This document shows positions 1-7,227 of a DNA stretch of 14,719 bases, in pieces. The stretch spans positions 1 through 14,719 of the forward strand of contig DKWE01000090.1 of NCBI GenBank assembly GCA_002491565.1. Reading direction: 5' to 3'. The notes below the pieces were generated by a model. It saw nothing but the letters and a program-made list of their open reading frames with translations. It ran no database searches and was not told where the DNA came from. Source of the DNA: Lachnospiraceae bacterium UBA7160 (GTDB taxonomy: Bacteria; Bacillota; Clostridia; Lachnospirales; Lachnospiraceae). The first letter of the stretch is position 1; each line of letters begins with the position of its first letter. Position numbers and translations under genes: made by a program.

Positions 1-53
1 GGCTCGTTGCTCGCGGGAATAAATGGTGGCGTATGAAAGAGAGGTGCAGCCAT

Positions 54-530
54 ATGGAGAATCTGACACATTTTGACAGCGCGGGCAATGCGGTCATGGT
101 GGACGTTTCGGGCAAGGCAGTGACGTCGCGTGTGGCGATTGCGCGCGGAAGCATCCGGGTAAGCGGCGCAGTCATGGAGGCAGTGCTGCAGGGAACAGTG
201 AAGAAGGGCGATGTCCTTGGGGTCGCGCGTGTGGCGGGCATCATGGGTGTGAAGCAGACGGCGTCTCTGATTCCGATGTGTCATACGCTGCTGATCCAGA
301 AATGCAGCATTGACTTTGTGTGCGAGGAAGAGCGCGGAGAGATCACTGCGATCTGTACAGTAAAGACAGAAGGGCAGACCGGGGTGGAAATGGAGGCGCT
401 GACGGGCGTGTCGGTTGCTTTGCTGACGATCTATGATATGTGCAAGGCGCTGGACCGTGGGATGGAGATTACCGGGATCCATCTGGTAGAAAAAAGCGGA
501 GGAAAGAGCGGACATTATATTCATGAATGA
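54..530 (+). CDS. moaC: Cyclic pyranopterin monophosphate synthase MoaC
   Basis: MoaC carries out the second half of the first step of molybdenum cofactor synthesis, converting the MoaA product (3',8-cyclo-dihydro-GTP) to cyclic pyranopterin monophosphate in the cytoplasm. The 158-residue product matches the family length (E. coli 161). Family motifs are visible: KGDVLGVARVAGIMG (residues 51-65), SLIPMCH (71-77), GVEMEALTGVSVALLTIYD (110-128) and EKSGGKSGHY (146-155). The catalytic and binding residues known from E. coli MoaC are present at K51, H77, D128 and K131. I chose ATG 54 because AGAGAGGTG (38-46) is placed correctly for it. An in-frame ATG at 33 would give seven extra residues and has no such site. 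It heads the Moco block visible here; moaA would be expected just to the left, outside the window. Confidence 0.97.
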   Translation: MENLTHFDSAGNAVMVDVSGKAVTSRVAIARGSIRVSGAVMEAVLQGTVKKGDVLGVARVAGIMGVKQTASLIPMCHTLLIQKCSIDFVCEEERGEITAICTVKTEGQTGVEMEALTGVSVALLTIYDMCKALDRGMEITGIHLVEKSGGKSGHYIHE

Positions 531-653
531 AAGCCTGTAATATAAAGCAATCCAGAGAATGCCAGTTAAATATTAGACATTTACGAATGAAATCTTGAGC
601 AAAATGGGAAAATATGGCTCCGATTTATCCGGGGTAGGATGGGGAGGAATAAG

Positions 654-1145
654 ATGAGAGCAGCAATTATTACAGCAAGTGATACCGGCTATACCGGGGA
701 GCGGGAGGATGTGAGCGGGCGGACCGCACGGGAGATCCTGGAGGCCGGAGGCTACGAGGTGGTCGGGACCGTAATTCTGCCGGATGACCGGGCGGCGCTG
801 GCGGCAGAGATGGCGCGGATCGCGGACGAGAACCTTGCGGAGTTGGTGGTGACGACGGGAGGCACGGGATTTTCCATGCGCGACTGGACTCCTGAGGCGA
901 CTATGGATGTCTGTGATCGGCTGGCGCCGGGGATCCCGGAGGCGATGCGTGCGTACAGCCTGCAGTTTACCGGGCGTGCGATGCTGAGCCGTCAGGCGGC
1001 GGGCATCCGCAAGCAGACCCTGATCGTAAATCTGCCTGGAAGCCCGAAGGCGGTGCGGGAATGTCTGGAGTACATTCTGCCGCAGCTTGCGCACGGGCTG
1101 CAGATACTGATAGGGGAAGCGAAGAACTGCGCAGAGGTGAAATGA
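654..1145 (+). CDS. mogA: Molybdopterin adenylyltransferase, MogA/MoaB type
   Basis: This enzyme activates molybdopterin with ATP to give adenylyl-molybdopterin, the substrate for metal insertion. The 163-residue product is a single MoCF (molybdopterin-binding) domain. It shows an N-terminal AIITASD strand (residues 4-10), the VTTGGTGFS loop (66-74), RDWTPEAT (76-83), and the SRQAAGIR...TLIVNLPGSPKAVRE segment (about 112-136) typical of MogA-like proteins. The start at ATG 654 is set by GGGGAGGAA (641-649). An in-frame ATG at 639 lies inside and just ahead of that site and is unlikely. It sits about 120 bases after moaC and 71 bases before a MoeA-like gene, in the same direction, which fits a Moco operon. 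MogA and MoaB are hard to tell apart by sequence alone, so the symbol is the best guess. Confidence 0.93.
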   Translation: MRAAIITASDTGYTGEREDVSGRTAREILEAGGYEVVGTVILPDDRAALAAEMARIADENLAELVVTTGGTGFSMRDWTPEATMDVCDRLAPGIPEAMRAYSLQFTGRAMLSRQAAGIRKQTLIVNLPGSPKAVRECLEYILPQLAHGLQILIGEAKNCAEVK

Positions 1146-1216
1146 AGAAGAAGCAGGTGAGCAGAACAGTACCACCAGTGATTGACGTATGATAGAAAGG
1201 CAGATGAAATAAAACA

Positions 1217-2239
1217 ATGAAATTGATCAATACCAGGGATGCGGTCGGGCATGTGCTCTGTCATGATATCACACGCATCATCAAGGATGTCGTGAAGGAC
1301 ACTCCATTCCGGAAGGGACATATCGTGACAGAGGAGGACATTCCGGTGCTTCTGTCTCTGGGCAAGGAGCATCTCTACATATGGGAGAAGGATGAGCGGA
1401 TGCTGCACGAGGACGAAGCGGCGGAAATTCTGCGCAGCATCTGCCAGAGCGCAAACATGACAGCGAGCGGACCGCGGGAGGGAAAGATCGAGCTGTACGC
1501 GGACTGCGACGGATTATTTCAGATCGATGTGGACCGGCTGGATGCGGTCAACGAGATCGGGGAGCTTATGATTGCGTCGCGCCCTGGCAATACGGCGGTA
1601 AAAAAAGGAGACAAGGTGATCGGAACGCGTGTGATTCCGCTGGTGATTGAGAAGGAAAAGCTGGAGCTGGCGAGAAAGACGGCCGGACCGGAGCCGCTTG
1701 CGCGCGTGATTCCTTATCAAATCCGGACAGCCGGGATCGTGACGACCGGGAGCGAGGTTTTTTCCGGGCGGATTGAGGATACGTTTACTCCGGTTGTGAT
1801 GGAGAAGCTGCGCGCGTATGGGATTGAGACGGTAAGCCATTTTACTGTGAACGATGAGAAGGAGCACATTGTGGAGGCAATCCTTGCGACAAAGGAGAAG
1901 GGCGTCGATTTGATCCTTTGTACCGGAGGAATGAGTGTTGACCCGGATGACCGGACGCCTGGCGCGATCCGTGAGAGCGGGGCGCAGATTGTGACCTATG
2001 GGGCGCCGGTGCTGCCTGGCGCGATGCTTTTGCTTGGATATTATGAGGATGGAGTGCCGGTGCTCGGATTGCCGGGGTGCGTCATGTACGCGAGGGCGAC
2101 GGTCTTTGACCTGCTGCTTCCGCGCATCGCCGCAGGAGTAAAAATCAGCCGGAAGGAAATCGCGCACATGGGAAACGGCGGACTTTGCCTGGGCTGCGAG
2201 GCATGCCATTATCCGAACTGCGGATTCGGAAGAGGCTGA
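1217..2239 (+). CDS. MoeA-like molybdopterin-binding protein with C-terminal Cys cluster
   Basis: A 340-residue protein of the MoeA/molybdopterin-binding superfamily. The N-terminal part (about 1-55) resembles the start of MoeA, with a DAVGHVLCHDI stretch and a later FRKGHIVTEEDI stretch. The MoCF domain spans about 171-305, with TAGIVTTGSEV (171-181), LCTGGMSVDPDDRTPG (234-249) and a VLGLPGCVMYARATVFD stretch (282-298). The C terminus carries C324, C327, C330 and C335 in a CxxCxxCx4C pattern with H331 inside, a possible Fe-S or zinc site. At 340 residues it is shorter than classical MoeA (about 410) and lacks a recognisable full set of MoeA domains. By context it likely handles molybdopterin or metal insertion, but this is inference. 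ATG 1217 is the first start after an in-frame stop at 1205-1207. The nearest purine-rich site (AGAAAGG, 1194-1200) is unusually far away. Confidence 0.85.
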   Translation: MKLINTRDAVGHVLCHDITRIIKDVVKDTPFRKGHIVTEEDIPVLLSLGKEHLYIWEKDERMLHEDEAAEILRSICQSANMTASGPREGKIELYADCDGLFQIDVDRLDAVNEIGELMIASRPGNTAVKKGDKVIGTRVIPLVIEKEKLELARKTAGPEPLARVIPYQIRTAGIVTTGSEVFSGRIEDTFTPVVMEKLRAYGIETVSHFTVNDEKEHIVEAILATKEKGVDLILCTGGMSVDPDDRTPGAIRESGAQIVTYGAPVLPGAMLLLGYYEDGVPVLGLPGCVMYARATVFDLLLPRIAAGVKISRKEIAHMGNGGLCLGCEACHYPNCGFGRG

Positions 2240-2551
2240 AGCGGGGCAGCACTAAATGCCGGCTGTAGAAGGGAGAAGGACAGCGGGGGAAACATACCGT
2301 CGCTGGCGCAAGTGCAGCAGGATAACCGGACAGCGGGACGGAAGTGGAGCAGGCCAGCAGGATGGAAATTCATCGGACATTTGGAAGAGCGTATATCCGG
2401 ATGTCTGCAAGAAAATGCATTCGTATATTCGGCTGAGGATAGCTTTTGAGCTCGCAGCAAAATAATATAGGGGGTGTCCTGGTGTAAATGCGGGCGGGCC
2501 TCTGGGAGAGCATGCAGGCAAAAGGAAAAAGAAGGAGGGAAAACAATCAAT
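2240..2551. other. 312-base gap with no supported gene
   Basis: I see no convincing gene here. A 69-codon open frame (2256-2465) has no ribosome binding site and a composition unlike real proteins. The purine-rich left part holds short direct repeats (GGACAGCGGG at 2278-2287 and 2328-2337; CAGCAGGAT at 2315-2323 and 2355-2363). No promoter with a proper spacer, T-tract terminator or recognised riboswitch fold was found. The last 20 bases hold the ribosome binding site of the MOSC gene. Confidence 0.6.
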
Positions 2552-2992
2552 ATGGGTAAAATAATGGCGGTGTGTACGAGCCCTGCGCGCGGTACACAGA
2601 AAAAGAATATCGGTGAGACGGATATCGTGGATGGATACGGACTTGCAGGCGACGCCCACGGGGGAAACTGGCACCGGCAGGTCAGCCTGCTGTCGTATGA
2701 GCGCATTGAGGAATTCCGTGCGCGCGGCGCAGAGGTGGAGTTCGGTGCGTTCGGGGAAAATCTGGTTGTGAGCGGGTATGATTTCAAGTCGCTGCCGGTT
2801 GGCACGCGTTTTGCGTGCGGGGAAGTGCTGCTGGAGCTGACCCAGATCGGCAAGCAGTGCCATAACGGCTGTGAGATTTTCAAAAAAATGGGAGACTGTA
2901 TTATGCCGCGTGAGGGCGTATTCTGCCGGGTGCTTCATGGCGGGCACGTCAAAGTGGGTGACATGTTCACCATAGAATCCCAGCCGCAATGA
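2552..2992 (+). CDS. MOSC-domain protein
   Basis: A 146-residue protein consisting of one MOSC domain (Moco sulfurase C-terminal type). Such domains bind Moco or move sulfur or other groups to it or by it; the exact substrate of the small stand-alone bacterial forms is unsettled. Visible motifs are GLAGDAHGGNWHRQVSLLS (30-48), GAFGENLV (65-72) and QIGKQCHNGCEI (98-109), followed by GDCIMPREGVF (114-124). Cysteines at 103, 107, 116 and 125 are candidates for the reactive site. ATG 2552 follows GGAGGGA (2534-2540). An earlier GTG at 2474 in the same frame would add a low-quality basic stretch and is rejected. Position after moaC, mogA and the MoeA-like gene places it with Moco maturation. In some clostridia a similar domain is fused to MogA; here the two are separate. 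Confidence 0.9.
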   Translation: MGKIMAVCTSPARGTQKKNIGETDIVDGYGLAGDAHGGNWHRQVSLLSYERIEEFRARGAEVEFGAFGENLVVSGYDFKSLPVGTRFACGEVLLELTQIGKQCHNGCEIFKKMGDCIMPREGVFCRVLHGGHVKVGDMFTIESQPQ

Positions 2993-2997
2993 ACAGC

Positions 2998-3027
2998 AGG
3001 TTCGCCGAAACTGTCGCGCGGAATTTT
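2998..3027 (+). terminator. Weak terminator-like hairpin before pyrE promoter
   Basis: Bases 2998-3005 can pair with 3018-3026, with one bulge and two G-T pairs, and the second arm runs into TTTT (3024-3027). It lies just after the MOSC stop and just before the pyrE promoter, where a terminator would be expected. The stem is weak, so this is tentative. Confidence 0.25.
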
Positions 3028-3042
3028 CATGCAAAGAAGTGG

Positions 3043-3071
3043 TTGTCAGGCATTCGCTGGTGTGGTATGCT
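3043..3071 (+). promoter_or_regulatory. Sigma-A type promoter of pyrE
   Basis: TTGTCA (3043-3048), a 17-base spacer, and TATGCT (3066-3071) preceded by TG at 3063-3064, giving an extended -10. Transcription would begin near 3078, leaving a leader of about 60 bases before pyrE. This separates pyrE from the Moco block. Confidence 0.7.
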
Positions 3072-3136
3072 ATCGGTGAATATTTGTGAAAAAGGGTTTC
3101 CCGGATCCGGGAGGACGCGTCAGGAGGAAATGGAAC

Positions 3137-3811
3137 ATGGAACAGTACAAGAAGGAATTTATCGAATTCATGGTGGACTGCGAGGTGCTGAAGTTTGGCG
3201 ATTTCGTGACGAAAAGCGGGCGTAAGACGCCGTTCTTTGTCAACACTGGCTTTTACCGTACCGGGACGCAGCTGAGAAAGCTCGGCGGCTACTACGCACG
3301 GGCGATTCAGGAGAAATTCGGCCTGGAGTTTGACGTGCTGTTTGGGCCGGCTTATAAAGGCATTCCGCTTACGGTGGCGGCAACATCGGCTCTGAGCGAG
3401 CTGTACGATGTGGATATCCGTTACTGCTCAAACCGCAAGGAAGTCAAGGATCATGGCGACAAGGGTATCCTGCTCGGCAGTCCAATCAAGGACGGAGACC
3501 GGGTCGTGATCATCGAGGACGTGACGACGGCCGGCACTTCGATTCAGGAGACGCTTCCGATTATCCAGGCACAGGGGGCAGTGAATGTACTTGGGCTTGT
3601 CGTGTCCGTGGACCGTATGGAGCGCGGACAGGGCGAAAAGAGTGCACTGCAGGAAATCCGTGAGCGCTACGGGATGGAGACAACTGCGATTGTGACGATG
3701 GCAGAGGTCGTCGAGCATCTGTACGGAAAAGAATACAAAGGAAAAGTGATCATCGATGATGCGATGAAGGCGGCAATTGATGCATATTATAAACAGTACG
3801 GGGCACACTGA
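3137..3811 (+). CDS. pyrE: Orotate phosphoribosyltransferase
   Basis: PyrE joins orotate to PRPP to make orotidine 5'-monophosphate, the fifth step of pyrimidine synthesis, in the cytoplasm. The 224-residue product has the type I phosphoribosyltransferase fold. The PRPP-binding loop is VVIIEDVTTAGTS (123-135), GPAYKGIPL is at 70-78, and NRKEVKDHG (99-107) in the flexible catalytic loop supplies K101, K104 and H106. ATG 3137 is chosen because AGGAGGAAA (3122-3130) is well placed. The longer in-frame reading from 3086 adds a basic stretch unlike the family. No other pyr gene is in the window, so pyrE stands alone behind its own promoter. Confidence 0.97.
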   Translation: MEQYKKEFIEFMVDCEVLKFGDFVTKSGRKTPFFVNTGFYRTGTQLRKLGGYYARAIQEKFGLEFDVLFGPAYKGIPLTVAATSALSELYDVDIRYCSNRKEVKDHGDKGILLGSPIKDGDRVVIIEDVTTAGTSIQETLPIIQAQGAVNVLGLVVSVDRMERGQGEKSALQEIRERYGMETTAIVTMAEVVEHLYGKEYKGKVIIDDAMKAAIDAYYKQYGAH

Positions 3812-4083
3812 CCGGTACAGTACACGGTGGCATCGTCGCCTTATGGACAGCGCAGCAGATGGCAAAACAGGCAGCGCTCTGGCTGCGGAGTGTCTGTGCG
3901 GACGCAGGCAGGAAGATTCGAAGCACTCCGGATAGTATGCCTCTGAATTGAGGGGAAACGTTTTGCGGATGCTCAGAGAGGCTTGTGTGAGCGCAAAGTG
4001 CGCGGGAATAAGATTTCATACTATAGTGGAGCCTGTATGGACAGGTATCATGACGCCGAAGGGCGGGAAAGGATCTGAAAAAT

Positions 4084-4242
4084 ATGGATAAAAGCGAGAA
4101 AGTATACCGGGTTGCCGCACAGACTGCAATCTGGAATCTGGTAATGGGAATCGTGATTCTTGTGACAGGCATTACATGGGGCGTGCTTCTGCTGGTCAGC
4201 GGGGCGCGGCTGCAGAAGAGCAAGAACGACCTGACTTTCTGA
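4084..4242 (+). CDS. Small membrane peptide, 52 residues
   Basis: A short gene that I do not recognise as a named family. It encodes 52 residues: a charged start (MDKSEKVYR), one hydrophobic segment from about residue 15 to 40 (one helix, or a tight hairpin around G29-G33), and a basic/polar tail ending KSKNDLTF. AAAGGA (4068-4073) stands 10 bases before ATG 4084. Its TGA (4240-4242) overlaps the ATG (4242-4244) of the VanZ-like gene in the form TGATG, typical of translational coupling, which is the main reason to believe it is real. The 272 bases between pyrE and this gene contain no clear promoter or terminator; a TACTAT at 4019-4024 lacks a -35 partner. Its role is unknown; it may be a partner of the membrane proteins that follow. 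Confidence 0.75.
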   Translation: MDKSEKVYRVAAQTAIWNLVMGIVILVTGITWGVLLLVSGARLQKSKNDLTF

Positions 4243-4766
4243 TGGCAGCGGCAGTCAGAAAGGGCATCAAAATATCCGGCTTCTGCCTGTTCGGCATCTA
4301 TGTCGCCGGACTGATCTATTTTCTCTTCCTTGCGGAGGGCTACGGAAGAGGGATGGAAGGCGCAGTGAATGGCTGCAATATTTATCCGTTCCGCGAGATC
4401 ACCCGTTACATTCGGTATCGGGAGCTGTTCGGCTGGCGCATTGTCTTTTTGAACCTGGCAGGGAATGTGCTGGGCTTTATGCCGTTCGGCGCGCTGCTGC
4501 CAATTCTTGTGCGGGGGCTCAGAAAATGCTGGAAAGCAGGACTACTCAGCTTTGAGGTGAGTGCAGTCATTGAAGTATCGCAGTTGCTGTTTCAGGTGGG
4601 GTGCTTTGATGCGGACGATATTATTCTGAACACGCTGGGCGGCGTGGTCGGCTATGCGGTGTTCTGGTGCTTCAGCCGGATTTACGTGCGGATGGGCGGT
4701 ATTTCCACGGCGCATCCACAGGGAGGAGCAGGAAATTATGGCAAAACGACAGGTATATTCCTTTGA
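4242..4766 (+). CDS. VanZ-like membrane protein
   Basis: A 174-residue integral membrane protein of the VanZ-like family. Hydrophobic helices lie at about 10-31, 66-90, 97-117 and 128-147. Family signatures are GNVLGFMPFG (74-83) in the second helix and FDADDIILNTLGG (122-134) before the last one. VanZ was named for low-level teicoplanin resistance, but most family members in Clostridia are chromosomal with unknown roles at the envelope, so no resistance function should be assumed. The start at ATG 4242 overlaps the stop of the 52-residue gene; longer in-frame readings from 4176 run through that gene. The 3' end overlaps the next gene by 29 bases. The C-terminal tail after residue 150 is polar and glycine-rich, possibly because it also serves as the next gene's ribosome binding site region. 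Confidence 0.88.
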   Translation: MAAAVRKGIKISGFCLFGIYVAGLIYFLFLAEGYGRGMEGAVNGCNIYPFREITRYIRYRELFGWRIVFLNLAGNVLGFMPFGALLPILVRGLRKCWKAGLLSFEVSAVIEVSQLLFQVGCFDADDIILNTLGGVVGYAVFWCFSRIYVRMGGISTAHPQGGAGNYGKTTGIFL

Positions 4767-5061
4767 GGAAAAGAAATACTCGGCGAACGGGATCGCGTCC
4801 GCGATCATGGGGCTTGCATCCGTAGGTGTGCTTGCATTTGTGCTGCTCCTTTCCTTTCTTATGAAGGGAACGGCGAATACATGGATCGGCGCGGTCGGAT
4901 TCGCGGGGATTCTGCTCGCATTCGGCGGGCTTAGCTATGGCTTCGCAGGTGCGAAGGATGAGTGCAAGTCTTACCTTTGCAGCAGACTCGGTACGATTAT
5001 GAGCGCGATTGCGATCTGCGGCTGGTTTTTCATCGTATGTCTTGGGATTGCGGCGGGATGA
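4738..5061 (+). CDS. Three-helix membrane protein, 107 residues
   Basis: A small membrane protein I cannot name with certainty; it resembles the small uncharacterised DUF proteins (possibly DUF6142) common in Lachnospiraceae. The N terminus is polar (MAKRQVYSFEEKKYS). Three hydrophobic segments follow at about 17-42, 48-70 and 85-105, with a charged, Cys-containing loop (AKDECKSYLCSR, 72-83) between the second and third. ATG 4738 follows GGAGG (4722-4726). The gene overlaps the end of the VanZ-like gene by 29 bases in a different frame, and its stop is 31 bases before the M29 peptidase start. This packing argues for cotranscription of all four. Function unknown. Confidence 0.85.
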   Translation: MAKRQVYSFEEKKYSANGIASAIMGLASVGVLAFVLLLSFLMKGTANTWIGAVGFAGILLAFGGLSYGFAGAKDECKSYLCSRLGTIMSAIAICGWFFIVCLGIAAG

Positions 5062-5092
5062 GGAGCAGGTTTGCGCAGATAAGGAATGAGCG

Positions 5093-7162
5093 ATGGAAGA
5101 ATTGATACAAAGTGATCTGGAATATTTAGAGGAGCGGTACGGGCTTGCGATGGGGCGGATTTTAGAAATCCGCGCGGAGGAGACAGTTCCCGCTCCTTTT
5201 GCGGTTTATTTTAAATGTGTGGCGGATTTCCTGCTGCTGATAGGAGAACTGCGAAGAAAGCAGTCCGTCGGAGAGCTGGAGCAGTACACGCTGCAGCAGT
5301 GGCAGGAGCTCAATTATGCGCTGTACGCGGAGATCCTGCCGGAGCATTACGACAATAGCTACGGCAACCCGGCGTATGCGGTGCGAATGCTTGGGGAGAC
5401 GTACGGCAGAATGCTGAGCTTTCTGTATGCGGAGCTGAGGGGACTTCCTGTTTACGTCTTTGAGGGGCGGCTGGAGGAGCAGGTCGTTCATCTGGAGCTG
5501 TTTCTGCAGATTTATCATTGCTTTGAACAGGAGGAACTGCCGCCGGAGCGGGAAATCCAGCAGATTCTTTACTGGTTTGCGAGCGATTACAGTGAACTGT
5601 TTGTTGCACACCGTGTCCGGGAGGGAATCGACCCGGAACTGGATTTTGCGGTGCGGATTGTCATGGACTCCGATCTGGAGGATCTGCGCTACCTCTACCG
5701 GTATGGCGAGTACGTCACCGCAAATGAGCTGGAAACGGCAAGATTTCTGAATACACTGCCGGAAGAGACCGTTGCAGCGATGGCGGATGTGTATACAGAG
5801 GGCTACCGGAAGGGCTTTGCGCTTGGCGGAAAGGATCTTTCGCGAAAGCGGACGGTGAACATCCGCTACACGCTAGGCTTTGAGCGGATGATCCGGCTGG
5901 CGGTCCGGAATTTTGAAAAAATGGGTCTGAAGCCGGTGATTTACCGCGCCGCAGTCAGTGTGCTGAACCGGCGCATGGGCGTGCGGATTGGCTACTTGAG
6001 TACGGTGCCGAACCGTCAGTTTGAGTACGATCACCGAGAGGACTGTGCCTTGTTCCTGGATAAGCGCTTTCTGGAGAGAAAGCTCAGCGTGATGCGCACA
6101 ACGTATGAGAAGTGGAGGGAGCTGGCCGCGCAGCATGCGGGTCCGGCTGTGGTGGAGACCTTTGGGGAGGCGCCGTTTTCTCCGGAGGCGAATCCGGATG
6201 CCTGTGCGCTTTCCCTGAAGCAGCAGAAACTTCTGGTGTGGGAGAGTGGCGAGGTAGCACAGATCACGAACCACTATATTATAGGTAAAGAGAGGAGCTT
6301 CACCGCCATTGCATTTCCGATTCCGGCAATCGGGGCACAGTTTGCGGAGATTTTCCGGGAAACCGTGCGGATCAATACCCTGGATTATGTGCGGTATCAG
6401 CAAATCCAGCAGCATTTGATCGATGCATTGGATCAGGGCACCTCTGTGCATATCGCGGGGAAGGACGGCAACTGCACGGATCTTGTGGTGGCGCTTATGC
6501 CTTTGCGGGATGCTTCACGGGAAACACTGTTTGAAAATTGTGTTGCGGATGTCAATATACCGGTGGGCGAGGTGTTTACCTCCCCGAAGCTGGCCGGGAC
6601 AAACGGTGTGCTGCATGTCAAGAGGGCTTATCTGGATGGGCTGCGGTATGAAAATCTCAGAGTGCAGCTGACAGACGGGATGGTGACAGGCTATGGCTGC
6701 GGTAATTTTGCCGGGAAGCAGGAGAATCAAAAGTATTTCTTTGAAAATGTGATGTTTCGCCATGATACACTGCCGCTCGGAGAGTTCGCGATCGGGACGA
6801 ACACAGCGGCGTATGCGATGGCAAAGCGGTATGGGATCGGGGAAAAGCTTCCGATTCTGATTGCGGAAAAGATGGGGCCGCATTTTGCGCTCGGAGATAC
6901 GTGTTATTGCTGGGCGGAGGATACGGCAGTCTTCAACCCGGACGGGAAGGAAATGATTGCGCGGGAGAATGAGGTGTCGGCTCTGCGCAGTAAGGCGCCG
7001 GAGAAAGCATATTTTGGATGCCATACGGATATTACGATTCCGTATGAAGAGCTGGGCTTCATCGAAGTAGTCTGCGCGGATGGCAGGCGGATTCCGGTCA
7101 TAGAAGACGGCAGATTCGTGCTGGCGGGGACAGAGATACTGAATGAGGAGCTGGGAGGCTAG
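5093..7162 (+). CDS. M29-family metallo-aminopeptidase with long N-terminal extension
   Basis: The C-terminal part is an M29 (AmpS/AmpT/PepS type) aminopeptidase, a cytoplasmic enzyme that removes N-terminal residues using two metal ions. Expected metal-site residues are all visible: E493 in VGEVFTSP, E564 in LGEFAIGTN, H597 in MGPHFALGD, Y605 just after, and H644/D646 in CHTDITIP. M29 enzymes are usually about 400-415 residues; this one is 689. The segment around 262-289 can be read as the start of the usual N-terminal M29 domain, leaving some 240-250 extra residues at the front. These are rich in Glu, Leu and Tyr, probably helical, with no signal peptide or clear membrane segment. ATG 5093 follows AAGGA (5081-5085). 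The gene ends the packed membrane-protein group; whether it acts with those proteins is unknown. Confidence 0.9.
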   Translation: MEELIQSDLEYLEERYGLAMGRILEIRAEETVPAPFAVYFKCVADFLLLIGELRRKQSVGELEQYTLQQWQELNYALYAEILPEHYDNSYGNPAYAVRMLGETYGRMLSFLYAELRGLPVYVFEGRLEEQVVHLELFLQIYHCFEQEELPPEREIQQILYWFASDYSELFVAHRVREGIDPELDFAVRIVMDSDLEDLRYLYRYGEYVTANELETARFLNTLPEETVAAMADVYTEGYRKGFALGGKDLSRKRTVNIRYTLGFERMIRLAVRNFEKMGLKPVIYRAAVSVLNRRMGVRIGYLSTVPNRQFEYDHREDCALFLDKRFLERKLSVMRTTYEKWRELAAQHAGPAVVETFGEAPFSPEANPDACALSLKQQKLLVWESGEVAQITNHYIIGKERSFTAIAFPIPAIGAQFAEIFRETVRINTLDYVRYQQIQQHLIDALDQGTSVHIAGKDGNCTDLVVALMPLRDASRETLFENCVADVNIPVGEVFTSPKLAGTNGVLHVKRAYLDGLRYENLRVQLTDGMVTGYGCGNFAGKQENQKYFFENVMFRHDTLPLGEFAIGTNTAAYAMAKRYGIGEKLPILIAEKMGPHFALGDTCYCWAEDTAVFNPDGKEMIARENEVSALRSKAPEKAYFGCHTDITIPYEELGFIEVVCADGRRIPVIEDGRFVLAGTEILNEELGG

Positions 7163-7186
7163 ATAAAAAATAGTTCTGCGCGGGCA

Positions 7187-7215
7187 TTGACAAGGGGAAG
7201 GATACTTAGTAGAAT
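7187..7215 (+). promoter_or_regulatory. Sigma-A type promoter of the purE operon
   Basis: Perfect TTGACA (7187-7192), 17-base spacer, TAGAAT (7210-7215, five of six matches). Start of transcription would be near 7222, giving a leader of about 96 bases before purE. It begins 25 bases after the M29 stop codon, with no clear terminator between. Confidence 0.8.
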
Positions 7216-7227
7216 GAGTTCGTTCAA

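Noticed and set aside
1..36. Possible tail of moaA at the left edge
   Set aside because: Frame 1 reads a short peptide ending INGGV and a stop at 34-36, vaguely like the Gly-Gly end of MoaA. A second frame is also open, and 11 residues are too few to identify a gene.
2256..2465. 69-codon + strand open frame
   Set aside because: No ribosome binding site, odd composition, no recognised motif; it fills the gap only because stops happen to be rare.
2252..3034. 260-codon and 224-codon open frames on the - strand
   Set aside because: Antisense to the MOSC gene and the gap before it; no recognisable domain and no ribosome binding site.
3816..3957. Open + strand stretch after pyrE
   Set aside because: One frame is open for about 45 codons but has no ribosome binding site and no good start, and its translation resembles nothing.
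4019..4024. Promoter for the 4084-7162 group
   Set aside because: TACTAT could be a -10, but no acceptable -35 lies 16-18 bases upstream.
4242..4766. Glycopeptide resistance determinant
   Set aside because: The VanZ-like family is widespread on ordinary chromosomes, and no vanA/B-type ligase, vanH, vanX or vanRS gene is nearby.
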